From an uncultured Acidobacteriia bacterium (GTDB taxonomy: Bacteria; Acidobacteriota; Terriglobia; Bryobacterales; Bryobacteraceae), in the NCBI GenBank assembly GCA_903907865.1, contig CAIVPR010000044.1:1-64000 (forward strand): a DNA stretch of 64,000 nt. The letters run 5' to 3'. The notes beneath the pieces were generated by a model. It searched no databases, was not told the origin of the DNA, and saw only the letters and a program-made list of their open reading frames with translations. Each line of letters opens with the position of its first letter. The stretch's first letter is position 1. The translations under genes and the position numbers were made by a program. This document shows positions 23,786 to 33,584 of the stretch, piece by piece.

Positions 23786-24595
23786 ATGCGTCTGACCGAT
23801 TCCCACTGCCACCTGGACGGCGGCAAGTACGCGCACGACTTCGAAGCCGTGCTTGCCCGTGCGGTCGAGGCTGGCGTCGAACACATGATGGCCATCGGGA
23901 CAGGCGACGGTCCGCCGGACCTCGCGTGCGCCGTCCGCATCGCCGAGATGTATCCGCAGTTCTCGGCAACTGTGGGTGTGCACCCTCACGAGGCCTCGAA
24001 GGTGACCGACAAGACTTATTCCGATCTCCGGGAGCTCGGTCGTCATCAGAAGGTTGTGGCGCTGGGTGAAATCGGACTCGACTACCACTACGATTTTTCG
24101 CCGCGCGAGGTCCAGAAGGACGTATTCGTGCGGCAACTCGAGCTGGCGAAGGAACTGAATCTGCCCATCGTGATCCACACCCGCGAAGCCTGGTCCGATA
24201 CCATCTCGGTCCTGAAGGAGCACTGGACTGGTCCGGGCATCTTCCATTGCTTCACCGGCGACGCCGATCAGGCCCGAGAGGCTCTCGACCTCGGCTTCCA
24301 CCTCGCCTTCGGCGGCGTTATCACGTTCAAGACCGCCGAAACCATGCGGGAGGCTGCACGCATAACGCCGGCCGACCGGCTTTTGACCGAGACTGACGCG
24401 CCGTACCTTGCACCGATTCCGTGGCGCGGAAAACGCAACGAGCCCGCCTTTATGACCGAGACCGTCAAGACCCTCGCAGCCGTCAGGGGCACCACGCCGG
24501 ACCGGGTCGCCGAGACCGCGTCAGACAACTTCGAGCGCCTTTGTTTGCGGCCACGAAACTGGAACCGTTACACTGGGGATTCCCATGGCAACTGA
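23786..24595 (+). CDS. tatD: TatD-family metal-dependent DNase
   Basis: 269 residues from ATG at 23786; an upstream in-frame TTG at 23762 would overlap metG. Family motifs are TDSHCHLDGG at the N-terminus, VALGEIGLDYHYD, VIHTREA, IFHCFTGD and LTETDAPYL, supplying the two-metal site. TatD enzymes are 3'-5' exonucleases acting on DNA or RNA and damaged ends. Its position behind metG is a common bacterial arrangement. The 3' end overlaps the polyprenyl synthase start by 11 bp. Confidence 0.93.
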   Translation: MRLTDSHCHLDGGKYAHDFEAVLARAVEAGVEHMMAIGTGDGPPDLACAVRIAEMYPQFSATVGVHPHEASKVTDKTYSDLRELGRHQKVVALGEIGLDYHYDFSPREVQKDVFVRQLELAKELNLPIVIHTREAWSDTISVLKEHWTGPGIFHCFTGDADQAREALDLGFHLAFGGVITFKTAETMREAARITPADRLLTETDAPYLAPIPWRGKRNEPAFMTETVKTLAAVRGTTPDRVAETASDNFERLCLRPRNWNRYTGDSHGN

Positions 24596-25607
24596 GCGGG
24601 CAGGGCAAGTCCTGACGGCGGCGGAGATTTTTGATCTCGTCCGGGCGGATTTGGCCTCGGTGGAGAAGGCGATTGACATCGAATCGGTCGCGTCCGTCGA
24701 CACCGTAACCACAATTTCGAGGTACCTCCAGCAGAGCGGCGGCAAACGTTTGCGGCCCGCGCTGCTGCTTCTCACCGCGCGATTCGCGGGTGCGGAGCGA
24801 GGGCGGGACGGCGGCGACAACGGCATGGCGATCCAACTGGGCGCCGTGGTGGAAATGCTGCATGTGGCGACGCTGGTACATGACGACGTGATCGACGTGG
24901 CGCAGTCCCGCCGCGGGCGTCCGTCGGCCAATGTCCAGTGGGGCAACCATATCTGTGTGCTGGCGGGCGACTGGCTCTATATGCAGGCGTTCCAGACGGC
25001 GCTGCGCGAGCGGAATTTCCATGTGCTGGACCTGCTGATCGGCCTCACCCAGATGATGGTGGAGGGCGAATTGCTGCAACTCGAGCGCATCGGCCGCATC
25101 GGTATTACCGAAGCAGACTGCATGGAACTGGTGGACCGCAAGACGGCGTGCCTATTCTCAGCCTGCGCCAAGCTCGGCGCGGTGGCGGCGGGCGCGGACT
25201 CGCACCTTGAGGAGAAGCTGGGCGATTTTGCCTGGAACCTCGGGATGGCGTTCCAACTGATCGACGACATGCTGGACTTTGTTTCGCGCGAGGCGACGCT
25301 TGGCAAGCCGGTCGGCGGGGATTTGAAGGAAGGCAAGGTCACGCTGCCTCTGGTGTATGCGCTGCAGGACGCTACCGAGTCGGAGCGCAAACTGGTCGAG
25401 ACCGCCTTGGAAGATCGGACCTACGACCGGGCGTCGTTCTCCGAGATCCTCGCCATGGTGGAACGCCACGACGGAATCCAGCGGACGCGGGAGCGGGCGC
25501 AGCAGTTCACGGACCGGGCTCGGGAGATCGTCGGCGAGTTCCCCGACAACCCGTACCAGCGCGCTTTGTTTACGCTGACCGATCTTGTGACCGAACGGGA
25601 CCGCTGA
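24585..25607 (+). CDS. Polyprenyl diphosphate synthase (octaprenyl/solanesyl type)
   Basis: 340 residues. The first aspartate-rich motif is LVHDDVID near residue 98, and the second is QLIDDMLDF near residue 222. GGKRLRPAL near residue 53 completes the trans-prenyltransferase set. These enzymes extend FPP with IPP to make the side chain of quinones. Small residues sit upstream of the first motif, consistent with a long-chain product, but chain length cannot be fixed from sequence. It is the last gene of the larC-metG-tatD run and converges on the histidine kinase. Confidence 0.9.
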   Translation: MATERAGQVLTAAEIFDLVRADLASVEKAIDIESVASVDTVTTISRYLQQSGGKRLRPALLLLTARFAGAERGRDGGDNGMAIQLGAVVEMLHVATLVHDDVIDVAQSRRGRPSANVQWGNHICVLAGDWLYMQAFQTALRERNFHVLDLLIGLTQMMVEGELLQLERIGRIGITEADCMELVDRKTACLFSACAKLGAVAAGADSHLEEKLGDFAWNLGMAFQLIDDMLDFVSREATLGKPVGGDLKEGKVTLPLVYALQDATESERKLVETALEDRTYDRASFSEILAMVERHDGIQRTRERAQQFTDRAREIVGEFPDNPYQRALFTLTDLVTERDR

Positions 25608-25657
25608 GCAACCATCTTGGAAACCGGGTTGAGTCCTGTCATTGCGTTTGTTCCCCT

Positions 25658-27241
25658 TTAGTGGCGGGGCAGGGTTGCCCCGCTAAGGGCGGCGACGCGG
25701 TCGAGAAGTTCTTGTGGCTGGAAGGGTTTGCGCAAAACGTCGACCGCGCCGGTTTCGACGCCGAGCGACGAAAGCAGGTCGTCTGAGTAGGCGGTCATGA
25801 AGAGTGTTTTCAGACCGGGGCGCTGCTGTGTGAGGCGGCGGCTGACCTCGGTTCCGTCGAGCCCGGGCATAATGACATCGGTGAGGAGAAGGTCAATCGG
25901 GCCTCGATGGTGTTCGGCTGTCTCGAAAGCCCGTTCGACGGAATCGGCCTGAAGGACACGGTAGCCATGACTGATCAGGATGGACGATACGAGAGCGACG
26001 ATATCGGGACGGTCGTCCAGGACCAGGACCACGCGCCCATCGCCGGAGGCTGCAATTGAGTCGCTCACGGCTGTTAGCAAGGGCTCTTGGGGGAGTTTGG
26101 CCTCAGGCCAGTCGATGCGAAAAGTGGTCCCGAGATTCGGTGCGCTCTCAACCCAAATGCGTCCTCCGCGGTGCGTGACTACGCGGTACACCACGGCAAG
26201 CCCCAGACCGTTGCCGGTTCCTTCAGGCTTTGTGGTGAAGAATGGCTCGAAGATACGGGCACGCACGTCGGGCGTCATGCCGATGCCGGTGTCTTTGACG
26301 ATCAAAGACACGGCGGGCCGCGACGGGTCGGTGGCCTCTTCGGGCGGAGGCGACTGGCTCGTTTGTATGGTGAGGCGGCCGCCATCGGGCATTGCGTCCC
26401 GCGCGTTGAGGACGAGGTTGAGAAGAAGCTGTCGGAGTTCGCCGGGATCGGCGGCGACGTGGGGAATCGAGGGATCTAGATCGAGCTCGGGTACAATTCG
26501 GTCGCCGATTAGAGGGCGAATGACTTCGTAGCTCTCGGAGACCAAGCTATTCAGATCGACAGGCACGGCTTGCGGCAGTTGCTCACGGCCGAAAACCATC
26601 AGTTTGCGTGCGATCTGCGAGGCCTCGGCTCCGGCGCGGGCGATGCATGTTGCGGCGTTGCGGAATCGTTGTTGCCCCGCCGGGAGACCTCGGGCGATGA
26701 TGTCCGCGTATCCGTTGATGACCGTGAGCTGGTTGTTTAGCTCGTGGGCGATTCCGCCGGCGAGACGGCCGACGCTTTCCAGCCGCTGGGCTTCGCCGAG
26801 TCGCTGTTCGGCGGCACGACGGGCCTTTTCGGCGTCAAGCCGCGCGGTGATGTCTGTAAAGGATACGACTGCGGCGTAGGGGAGCGTTTCTCCGGGACGA
26901 AAGACGCCTTGGGAGTTGATCGAGATCCACGCGAGGTCCCCCGAGGGTTTATGGACTCCCATGACCACCCCTTGGCAGGGCTTGCCGGTGGAGAGGGTGA
27001 CGGTGGAGGGATGCTCGCTGCCCGGGAACGAGGAGCCGTCCTCGCGAACGGCTCTCCATCTGGGGTCCATGGAACTGCGACCGGTAACCTCGTCACGGGA
27101 GAGTCCGAGGATTTGTTCGGCCCTTTCATTGCACTCGAAGATCTGAACGCCGGGATTGAGGAAAACGATGCCTTCGTCGAGAGCGGAAAGGATTGTGCGA
27201 TAGACGTCGAGTTGCTCGGATTCCAGACGCTCACGATTCAT
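25658..27241 (-). CDS. Cytoplasmic hybrid histidine kinase: PAS, HisKA, HATPase, receiver
   Basis: 527 residues with no membrane segment. A PAS domain (~15-130, ILSALDEGIVFLNPGVQIFE) precedes HisKA, where GGIAHELNNQLTVI carries the phospho-acceptor His. HATPase_c shows N, G1 and G2 boxes (LLNLVLNARDAM, DTGIGM, GTGNGLGLAVVYRVV). The C-terminal receiver domain (~405-520) has VLVLDDRPDI and LLTDVIMPGLDG, where the Asp is the phosphoacceptor. This order is typical of soluble hybrid kinases. No partner response regulator is adjacent, so the output is unknown. It is convergent with the polyprenyl synthase gene. Confidence 0.92.
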   Translation of the reverse strand: MNRERLESEQLDVYRTILSALDEGIVFLNPGVQIFECNERAEQILGLSRDEVTGRSSMDPRWRAVREDGSSFPGSEHPSTVTLSTGKPCQGVVMGVHKPSGDLAWISINSQGVFRPGETLPYAAVVSFTDITARLDAEKARRAAEQRLGEAQRLESVGRLAGGIAHELNNQLTVINGYADIIARGLPAGQQRFRNAATCIARAGAEASQIARKLMVFGREQLPQAVPVDLNSLVSESYEVIRPLIGDRIVPELDLDPSIPHVAADPGELRQLLLNLVLNARDAMPDGGRLTIQTSQSPPPEEATDPSRPAVSLIVKDTGIGMTPDVRARIFEPFFTTKPEGTGNGLGLAVVYRVVTHRGGRIWVESAPNLGTTFRIDWPEAKLPQEPLLTAVSDSIAASGDGRVVLVLDDRPDIVALVSSILISHGYRVLQADSVERAFETAEHHRGPIDLLLTDVIMPGLDGTEVSRRLTQQRPGLKTLFMTAYSDDLLSSLGVETGAVDVLRKPFQPQELLDRVAALSGATLPRH

Positions 27242-27307
27242 AGGCTAAGACCTGCCGAATGCTTCGTTCATTATACCCAGCCACGGGCATAAGTACCGTA
27301 CCTTGAT

Positions 27308-28783
27308 CTAGCACAGCGTCTCGACGGAACCGCCACGAATTCCCACAGCTGACACGAGTCTGTCCAAGTGATGCCGCGTACTTTCGATCTGCCGCATCAT
27401 GGACGAGGCGCTCTCGGCGGTATCCCGGGCGCTGGTGGCGTTGCTGTTCGTGACCTGCTCGATTCGGCGCAAAGCAGTTTCGATTCGCGAGATACCCTCG
27501 GACTGTTCAATGCTGTTGGTGGCGATCAGACTGACCATCTGGCTGCCATCGCCAATCGTTCTTGAAACAGTCCCGAAAGCCCCGTGGGCGCGAGCTACGA
27601 GTTCAACTCCCCGACCTACGTCGGCTATCGTTTTTTCCACGATTCCCGCGCTCTGCCTAGCGGAATCGGTCGCGCGCTGTGCAAGCGACCGCACTTCATC
27701 CGCTACTACGCTGAACCCAGCTCCCGCATTCCCGGCGCGGGCAGCTTCGACCGCGGCATTCAAGGCAAGAATGTTTGTCTGAAATGCAATTTGGTCCAGG
27801 GTCTTCAAAACCCGCACAACCTCCTTGCTCGAGGTGTCTATTTCGTTCATCGACGTCGTGAGATCGTCCATGGCCCCCATCGCTAGGTCAACCGAGGAAC
27901 GCGCATCACGCATCAGCGCATCGGCCTGGGTGGCCTTTTGCGCATTGACTCCGGTTGTGGTGGAGATTTGCGCGAGTGATGCGGCCGTCTCCTGCAGGTA
28001 TGCCGCCTGTTGCTGGGCATCCTGAGCCACCGCCTGCCCGGAGCGCGTCATCTGACCCGAAGCGGCGGCCGCCTGATCGGCCGAGTCCTGCATTCCGCCA
28101 ATCACGCTCAGGATTGGGCCGGTTATTGCACGGCTAATCGTCAGGTTCACGATCAGGGCGGCGACAATCATAGTTACGCCGAAGACGGCCAGGGCGAACC
28201 ATCGCTGGGAAGCCGAACTGGTGGCTTGGTCGGTCAACTGGAGCCGCAGTTCCCGTGCAAGTTCCTCCCTGTTTGACTTCAGGGCAGACTTCAGGGTTTC
28301 GGTACGGGAGGCGAGTTCCGCGAGTTGTCCCTGCAGCGTTCCCATCTTCTCGCCCATTTTGGAGCTGTCGGTCAAAACTTGGGAATAGACTGAGCGTGCG
28401 TCAGACCCGAAACCGCTCACGGCGGCAGCGAGGCCCTTTGCCTGCCGAATCCGGTCGGGTGGAAGATCCGGAATCGCCGCGATGGAACGCAAGGACGCAC
28501 TGACTGCTTCGCCGTCGTTGACCGCTTTGTCGATGGCCCCGGCATCCTGCAGAAGAACGGCGTCTCCGAAGGATTTGGCCATGCGCTGGAAGGCTGCCTC
28601 GGCCTCTTGGGCGCTCTGAGCGGCGGGGAAGAGCGCGTCCGCCGTGGAACGGAGACTGGTCTCCGTCCGCACGCCTTGGACTTGGCCCAAAAACGTGTTC
28701 AGGATGAAGCCCAGTATGAAGACACCGACACTGAGCCAGATCTTGGCGGTAATATTCAGCTTAATCGCAGGCATGTTTAACAT
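27308..28783 (-). CDS. Methyl-accepting chemotaxis protein
   Basis: 491 residues. Two membrane helices ([17 protein letters not shown] near 15-32 and [20 protein letters not shown] near 197-216) bracket a periplasmic helical sensor. The signalling domain follows, with the conserved hairpin tip [20 protein letters not shown] and then [14 protein letters not shown] do not see a clear HAMP domain between the second helix and the signalling domain. The ATG at 28783 has AGGG 7 bases upstream and lies 9 bp after the stop of the binding protein gene. The pair, with the porin, probably forms one sensory operon. Confidence 0.93.
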   Translation of the reverse strand: MLNMPAIKLNITAKIWLSVGVFILGFILNTFLGQVQGVRTETSLRSTADALFPAAQSAQEAEAAFQRMAKSFGDAVLLQDAGAIDKAVNDGEAVSASLRSIAAIPDLPPDRIRQAKGLAAAVSGFGSDARSVYSQVLTDSSKMGEKMGTLQGQLAELASRTETLKSALKSNREELARELRLQLTDQATSSASQRWFALAVFGVTMIVAALIVNLTISRAITGPILSVIGGMQDSADQAAAASGQMTRSGQAVAQDAQQQAAYLQETAASLAQISTTTGVNAQKATQADALMRDARSSVDLAMGAMDDLTTSMNEIDTSSKEVVRVLKTLDQIAFQTNILALNAAVEAARAGNAGAGFSVVADEVRSLAQRATDSARQSAGIVEKTIADVGRGVELVARAHGAFGTVSRTIGDGSQMVSLIATNSIEQSEGISRIETALRRIEQVTNSNATSARDTAESASSMMRQIESTRHHLDRLVSAVGIRGGSVETLC

Positions 28784-28792
28784 GGCCGAACC

Positions 28793-29206
28793 CTATTTCA
28801 CCCCCAGTTCCTTGACTCCGGTGGCGGCGGTCTTCGCACCCACATAGCCGATGGCTCCGCGGGTCTTGGCCACGTAGGAGACGATTTCCTCGTCCGACGA
28901 GAGAGTCTTCGGCATCGCGCCTTTGCCGGTAAAGACCAAGCTCCGATAGTAGGTGGTCAGGGCCCCGTCTGTCTTGCCCAGATACTCCTTGAGAAACGCC
29001 TCGTGGGCGGGACCCGTTTTGGCCAGCACTGGTTCCACGTGCGAGCCGTCGGCAAGCGACGACCGGGTGCCGAGGAATACACGCTTGAGGTCGTCGGCTG
29101 AAATTGCAGCCGCACCCACGCTTGGATTCGCGATGACTTTGATTTCACCTGCCTGCAGGCTGATGGCGGCGACTCCCGCGAGGACAAAAAGTTTGAAGTT
29201 CTTCAT
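28793..29206 (-). CDS. Small periplasmic phosphate-binding-protein-like subunit
   Basis: 137 residues from ATG at 29206 (another ATG at 29215 lies too close to the AAAGGA ribosome site). A signal peptide (FKLFVLAGVAAISLQAG) precedes a truncated PBP-like domain with ISADDLKRVFLGTRSSLADG, YYRSLVFTGKGAMPKTL and AIGYVGA. PstS proteins are more than twice this length. Short stand-alone forms of this kind recur next to porins and chemoreceptors or GGDEF proteins, and probably serve as ligand sensors rather than transporters; that is inference. Confidence 0.75.
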   Translation of the reverse strand: MKNFKLFVLAGVAAISLQAGEIKVIANPSVGAAAISADDLKRVFLGTRSSLADGSHVEPVLAKTGPAHEAFLKEYLGKTDGALTTYYRSLVFTGKGAMPKTLSSDEEIVSYVAKTRGAIGYVGAKTAATGVKELGVK

Positions 29207-29248
29207 GGCTGACATATTCCTTTGTTTCTCGTCTTCTTGGTGGGTGGC

Positions 29249-30448
29249 TCAAAAGTAGAAGCCGGTTCGAATGACCAGAAGATTGGTCGTCGGACCAATT
29301 CCCGTTGGATTCGAACGCAGATAGAACCCGTGGGCGGAATAGAGGTCGCCGTGTCCATCCATGAAGTGGCCTTCGACCTTCACGTTCCACCAGCGAGTCA
29401 GATCATAGCGGGCGGTAAGGGTGGTGTCGAAGAGATGGTTGCCGGCGGGGTCGGCGGTTTGCGGCACATCGACCCGGTAGTGTGAATGGTAGGCGCCCAG
29501 TTCCAACTGGCGGGTGACCCGGTATGCTCCGGTCACGAACCAGCCTTTGTCGGAAAAATTCAGGGCACTCTGGTTCCCGAACAGATTGAAGCGTTCCACC
29601 TTCTTGTTCCGGCGGAACTCACCGTTCACCCGGAGCTTGCCCCGGCTGTAGTCAACATAAGCCGAGGTCATGTGGAGCGGGCTGGAATCGAGCAGATAAG
29701 GGGCATTGCCCGCTGCGATATAGGTTCCGTTGATGTGGTCCATCTCGTCTAGGAACGACATTCCGGCCATGAGTCCCGCCACCGGAGTATTCCAGCGGAC
29801 ATCGCTGCCCACAATCTTACCGGTGAAGGTGCGGATCGGCACGCCCGTGTCCTGGGTGTTGAAGTAGTACCCACTGCGCCTATCGTTGGGGCGGGCGCCG
29901 CCATACACGGTGTAGTCGATGCTCCCCGCCTTGCGGAGCGCAAGCTGCCCGTAAATATCGCCTCCCACGTGAGCGATGGTGGAAGAGCGAAGGTCCAGTG
30001 GATAGACCGATTGAGGCAACAGCGCCCAGGTGTGCAGCGACTCCGCATCCTGAGTGTCATTGAACAGCCCGAGCGGGGTCTTGACCTTGCCGGCGCGAAT
30101 GCCGAACCAGTCGGCAAAGCGGTAGTCGCCGAACGCCCAGTCGAGACTGAGCCGCCCGCCGCCCAGTTGCCCGACGTTGCGGAGGTAACCCTGGGCGCCG
30201 ACCCGGAACTTGTCCGTGAGGGAGGTGGACAGATTCAGTCCGCCGTCGGTAAAGGCGAAGCTGCCTTTACTGGTCTGCATGGTGAGGAAATTGTTCTGGT
30301 TGGAGACTGCATACCCTTGGGAAGCAAACCCATGGAGCTGGAAGGTGTGTCCTTCGAGGCTGAACTGACCCAGCTGGGCCTGTAGGACGACCGGAGCCGT
30401 GCACAGCGCGGATGCAATCAGAATGGATTGGACGATTCTGTTTTTCAT
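29249..30448 (-). CDS. Outer-membrane porin-like beta-barrel
   Basis: 399 residues with a signal peptide (ILIASALCTAPVVLQAQ). The mature protein is a run of short amphipathic strands with aromatic girdles (FQLHGFASQGYAVS, DYRFADWFGIRAGKVKTPLG). It ends TNLLVIRTGFYF, with a C-terminal Phe as required for barrel assembly. GIRAGKVKTPLGLFNDTQDA resembles phosphate-selective or OprO-like porins and some acidobacterial outer-membrane proteins. It is the first gene of the porin, binding-protein and chemoreceptor set. Confidence 0.75.
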   Translation of the reverse strand: MKNRIVQSILIASALCTAPVVLQAQLGQFSLEGHTFQLHGFASQGYAVSNQNNFLTMQTSKGSFAFTDGGLNLSTSLTDKFRVGAQGYLRNVGQLGGGRLSLDWAFGDYRFADWFGIRAGKVKTPLGLFNDTQDAESLHTWALLPQSVYPLDLRSSTIAHVGGDIYGQLALRKAGSIDYTVYGGARPNDRRSGYYFNTQDTGVPIRTFTGKIVGSDVRWNTPVAGLMAGMSFLDEMDHINGTYIAAGNAPYLLDSSPLHMTSAYVDYSRGKLRVNGEFRRNKKVERFNLFGNQSALNFSDKGWFVTGAYRVTRQLELGAYHSHYRVDVPQTADPAGNHLFDTTLTARYDLTRWWNVKVEGHFMDGHGDLYSAHGFYLRSNPTGIGPTTNLLVIRTGFYF

Positions 30449-30867
30449 GGCTTTGATGTTGTTGGGGAGCTTTTCTCCCCTTGTTTGACCTATCGGCAGT
30501 TCGTCGCGGGAACTTTAGCCCGGCAATCAAGATTTCTTGAGACCAGGCTGCCAGTTTGACAGCACCGTCATGGCCCGCTTGCCCGTTTTCTCCCACGCGG
30601 GGTTCTCGCGGAACGGGTCGACAAGCCAGCCGATGCTTCGCGGGGTGAACAGGTGCACATGGCTGGAACGAACACTACCTTGCGGTCGTGGCTCGGCAAC
30701 CTGCTGATTCCCCAGCGCCGCGACCGCGAGGGAGCTCAATGCCCGTCAGCGTAGGGAGGGGCGAATGTTCCGCGGCATGCTCCCACGGGCCGTTCCGCTT
30801 GGGTCGCGGCACGGCATCCAGCGCACTACACCGGCGGGCATCGCCCCCTTGCTGCTAGCCTGGTTGT
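30449..30867. other. Intergenic region with a solitary repeat core
   Basis: This divergent gap between the porin and the ABC-F gene should hold both promoters, but I cannot place either with confidence. At 30657-30699 it carries a partial copy of the 73-76 bp repeat (CATGGCTGGAACGAACACTA, then TTGCGGTCGTGGCTCGG). A minus-strand frame of about 70 codons ends at 30527 and runs through this repeat. It lacks a recognisable domain and I do not call it a gene. Confidence 0.6.
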
Positions 30868-32496
30868 TTGATCACGTTTTCCAACATCTCCAAGCAATAC
30901 GGCAAGCAGCTCGTTTTCGTGGACGCCTCGTTCCAACTGAACCCCGGCGAGAAGTGCGGCCTGGTGGGCCCCAACGGCGCGGGCAAGACCACTCTTTTCC
31001 GCATGATTGTGGGCGAGGAGGCCCCCGACGACGGCAACGTCACCGTGCCCAAGAAGACCACCATTGGCTATTTCCGACAGGACGTGGAGGAAATGTCGGG
31101 ACGCCCTGTCCTTGACGAGGCCATCGCGGGCAGCGGCCGAGTGGGCGACCTTCACCATGAACTCGATGCCCTCCAGAAGGCACTGGAAGATCCCGAGCGC
31201 TTCGACGAAATGGACAAAATCCTGGAGCGGTTCGGCGAGGTCCAAGAGGAGTACGAGCACCTCGGCGGCTACCAGATCGAGGCACAGGCGCGCGAAGTTT
31301 TGGCGGGTCTCGGCTTTTCCGACGAGCAGGTCGACGGCGACGTCGGAGCCCTCTCCGGCGGCTGGAAGATGCGCGTGGCGCTGGCCCGCGTGCTCCTCGG
31401 CCGTCCCGACGTCCTTCTGATGGACGAACCGACGAACCACCTCGACATCGAGTCCATCATTTGGCTCGAAAACTTCCTCAAGGGCTACCAGGGCGCGCTG
31501 CTGATGACGTCGCACGACCGCGACTTCATGAACCGCATTATCTCCAAGCTGGCGGAGATCGACGCGGGTGAAATCATCACCTACTCGGGCAACTACGATT
31601 TCTACGAGCGAGAGCGCACCATCCGCGAGGCCAACCAGCAGGCCGCCTTCGCCCGCCAGCAGGCGATGCTGGCCAAGGAGCAGCGCTTCATCGAGCGCTT
31701 CAAGACGCACGCGGCCAAGGCCGCCCAGGTGCAGAGCCGGATCAAGGCGTTGGACAAGATCGAAAAGATCGAATTGCCGAAGAAGCGCGTGGTTGTGAAG
31801 TTCGAATTCCGGGTCCCGGCACGTTCCGGCGACCAGGTCGCAGTTATCGAAGATGTTCACAAAGCATATGGGAGCCGGGTCATCTACGACGGGTTCAGCC
31901 TGACCATCCGCCGCGGCGAGCGCTGGGCCGTGATGGGCCGGAACGGGGCGGGGAAGAGCACTCTGTTGAAGATGATCGCGGGTTCAACGACGCCGGACCA
32001 AGGCGAGGTGCGTCTCGGGGCCAGCCTGAACATGGGGTACTTTGCCCAGCAGTCGCTGGACGTGCTGAATCCCGAGCTGACGGTGCTCGAACAACTGCAG
32101 AACGACTTTCCGCAGGACGGCATCGGGTCGTTGCGCAGTCTGGCCGGGGCGTTCCAGTTCTCGGGAGACGACGTGGAGAAGAAAATCCGGTCGCTTTCGG
32201 GCGGCGAGCGCTCGCGACTGGCGATGGCCCGGATGCTCTACAATCCGCCGAACTTCCTGGTGCTGGACGAGCCTACGAACCACCTCGATCTCGCCACCAA
32301 GGAGATGCTGGTGGAACAGTTGAAGAATTTCGAAGGCACGATGGTGTTCGTGTCGCACGACCGGACGTTCCTGAGGGGCCTCGGTACGCGCGTGTTGGAG
32401 CTTTCGGGCGGCGACAGCGAGCCGAACGTGTATCTGGGGCCGTACACCGAATATGTAGCGGCGTTGGGGCACGAGGCCCCCGGCATCCACGCGTGA
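30868..32496 (+). CDS. ABC-F family ribosome-associated ATPase
   Basis: 542 residues with two complete ABC domains and no membrane segment. Walker A motifs are GPNGAGKTT near 34-42 and GRNGAGKST near 356-364. Signatures are LSGGW and LSGGERSR, and both Walker B motifs run into DEPTNHLD. The linker between domains (about 245-325) is long and rich in Lys, Gln and Ala, as in EttA/Uup/YkpA-type proteins that act in the ribosomal E site. The start appears to be TTG (30868). It is not possible to say which ABC-F subgroup this is. Confidence 0.92.
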   Translation: MITFSNISKQYGKQLVFVDASFQLNPGEKCGLVGPNGAGKTTLFRMIVGEEAPDDGNVTVPKKTTIGYFRQDVEEMSGRPVLDEAIAGSGRVGDLHHELDALQKALEDPERFDEMDKILERFGEVQEEYEHLGGYQIEAQAREVLAGLGFSDEQVDGDVGALSGGWKMRVALARVLLGRPDVLLMDEPTNHLDIESIIWLENFLKGYQGALLMTSHDRDFMNRIISKLAEIDAGEIITYSGNYDFYERERTIREANQQAAFARQQAMLAKEQRFIERFKTHAAKAAQVQSRIKALDKIEKIELPKKRVVVKFEFRVPARSGDQVAVIEDVHKAYGSRVIYDGFSLTIRRGERWAVMGRNGAGKSTLLKMIAGSTTPDQGEVRLGASLNMGYFAQQSLDVLNPELTVLEQLQNDFPQDGIGSLRSLAGAFQFSGDDVEKKIRSLSGGERSRLAMARMLYNPPNFLVLDEPTNHLDLATKEMLVEQLKNFEGTMVFVSHDRTFLRGLGTRVLELSGGDSEPNVYLGPYTEYVAALGHEAPGIHA

Positions 32497-32604
32497 GGTA
32501 ACGAGGCCGGGCCGCGGATCGGTAGGGTCGTTGGTCAGCCGCGAGCCAGTTTCGGCACCATCGCACTGGGTGCGATTTCGTGATAGTATTTGCAGGGTAC
32601 AGTC

Positions 32605-32931
32605 ATGTCCGATTTCCAAGACCGCGTTCTCAAGTGCGCCGACTGTGGCGCCGACTTCACGTTCACCGCCGGTGAGCAGCGCTTCTATCAGGAGAAGGGC
32701 TTCACCAACCAGCCCCGCCGCTGCAAGTCGTGCAAGGGTAGCCGACAGGACCGTCCGGCGGGCGGCGGTCGCTCGGGCGGCCCACCCAATCGTGTGGAGA
32801 CCGCGACCGTTTGTGCGGGCTGCGGACGCGAAACGACCGTCCCGTTCAAACCGACGCAGGGCCGGGCGGTTCTGTGCCGCGAGTGCTTCCAGGCGACCAA
32901 ATCCGGCGGCGCCCCGTCGCGTCCTTATTGA
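32605..32931 (+). CDS. Small double zinc-ribbon protein
   Basis: 108 residues from ATG at 32605. The first half has CADCGADFTFTAGEQRFY and, 25 residues on, CKSC, which is the 'probable zinc-ribbon' (zf-trcl) family. The second half has CAGCGRETTVPFKPTQGR followed by CREC, a second CxxC pair common in Acidobacteriota and delta-proteobacteria. The segment between is Gly/Arg-rich. It may bind nucleic acid, but no function has been shown for the family to my knowledge. It stands alone between ABC-F and the sigma factor. Confidence 0.8.
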   Translation: MSDFQDRVLKCADCGADFTFTAGEQRFYQEKGFTNQPRRCKSCKGSRQDRPAGGGRSGGPPNRVETATVCAGCGRETTVPFKPTQGRAVLCRECFQATKSGGAPSRPY

Positions 32932-33025
32932 TTCTTTTCCGGCGGCGACAAGCACCCGTGTAATATGGGATCGGAAACGATCTCTGGTGCAGGTGCACCT
33001 TTTCGGGTCTTTCCGTCCTTTCGAC

Positions 33026-33550
33026 ATGGACCTCAGCGAACCCTCCCTCGAACGTCTCCGGCTGAAGTTGCGCTACAAAGTCCTGTACCACGTCGGTCAC
33101 AACTGCGCCGATGTCGACGACCTTGTCCAGGAGAGCCTTGCGCGTTTCATCAAGGCCGCCCAGAACGAGCAGATCCGCAATACCCAGGAACTGGGCGCCT
33201 TCCTGAACGGAGTTTGCCGCAATGTCATCCTCGAGTACCGCCGCAGGGTGAAGCGCGAGCCGAATCTGGACGAGGATCTACAAGTTCCCGAGACCCGCGT
33301 CCGCCCAGACGCCGAGATCTTCGAGATGCGGGACGCTATCGATAATGGCTTGGCCGAATTGGCCGAACGCGACCGGGATATCCTTCGAGCCCTCTATCTG
33401 GAAGGTCGTGACAAAGAGGAGATCTGCATGGACTGGAACATGACCGACGCGCAGTTCCGGGTCGTCCTGTTCCGCGCCAAGGAGCGGTTCCGCCGCGTCT
33501 ATACCGGTGAAACCAAACGTCGAGATGCAACGGCGGCTGAAACAAAATGA
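33026..33550 (+). CDS. RNA polymerase sigma factor, ECF-like
   Basis: 174 residues from ATG at 33026; the longer open frame upstream runs through the zinc-ribbon gene and is not coding. Region 2 is seen in NCADVDDLVQESLARFI and AFLNGVCRNVILEYRRR, and region 4 in LAERDRDILRALYLEGRDKE followed by TDAQFRVVLFRAKERFR. The protein is at the short end for ECF factors and its target promoters are unknown. The next gene, 34 bp on, encodes a zinc-finger anti-sigma motif fused to a STAS domain, so the two probably form a regulatory pair. Confidence 0.82.
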   Translation: MDLSEPSLERLRLKLRYKVLYHVGHNCADVDDLVQESLARFIKAAQNEQIRNTQELGAFLNGVCRNVILEYRRRVKREPNLDEDLQVPETRVRPDAEIFEMRDAIDNGLAELAERDRDILRALYLEGRDKEEICMDWNMTDAQFRVVLFRAKERFRRVYTGETKRRDATAAETK

Positions 33551-33584
33551 ACAGTCTTTGCACTGAGTAGGTGGACGGAAAAGC

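Noticed and set aside
30527-30739. Small minus-strand gene of 70 codons
   Set aside because: Half of it is the dispersed repeat, and the rest has no ribosome site or recognisable domain.
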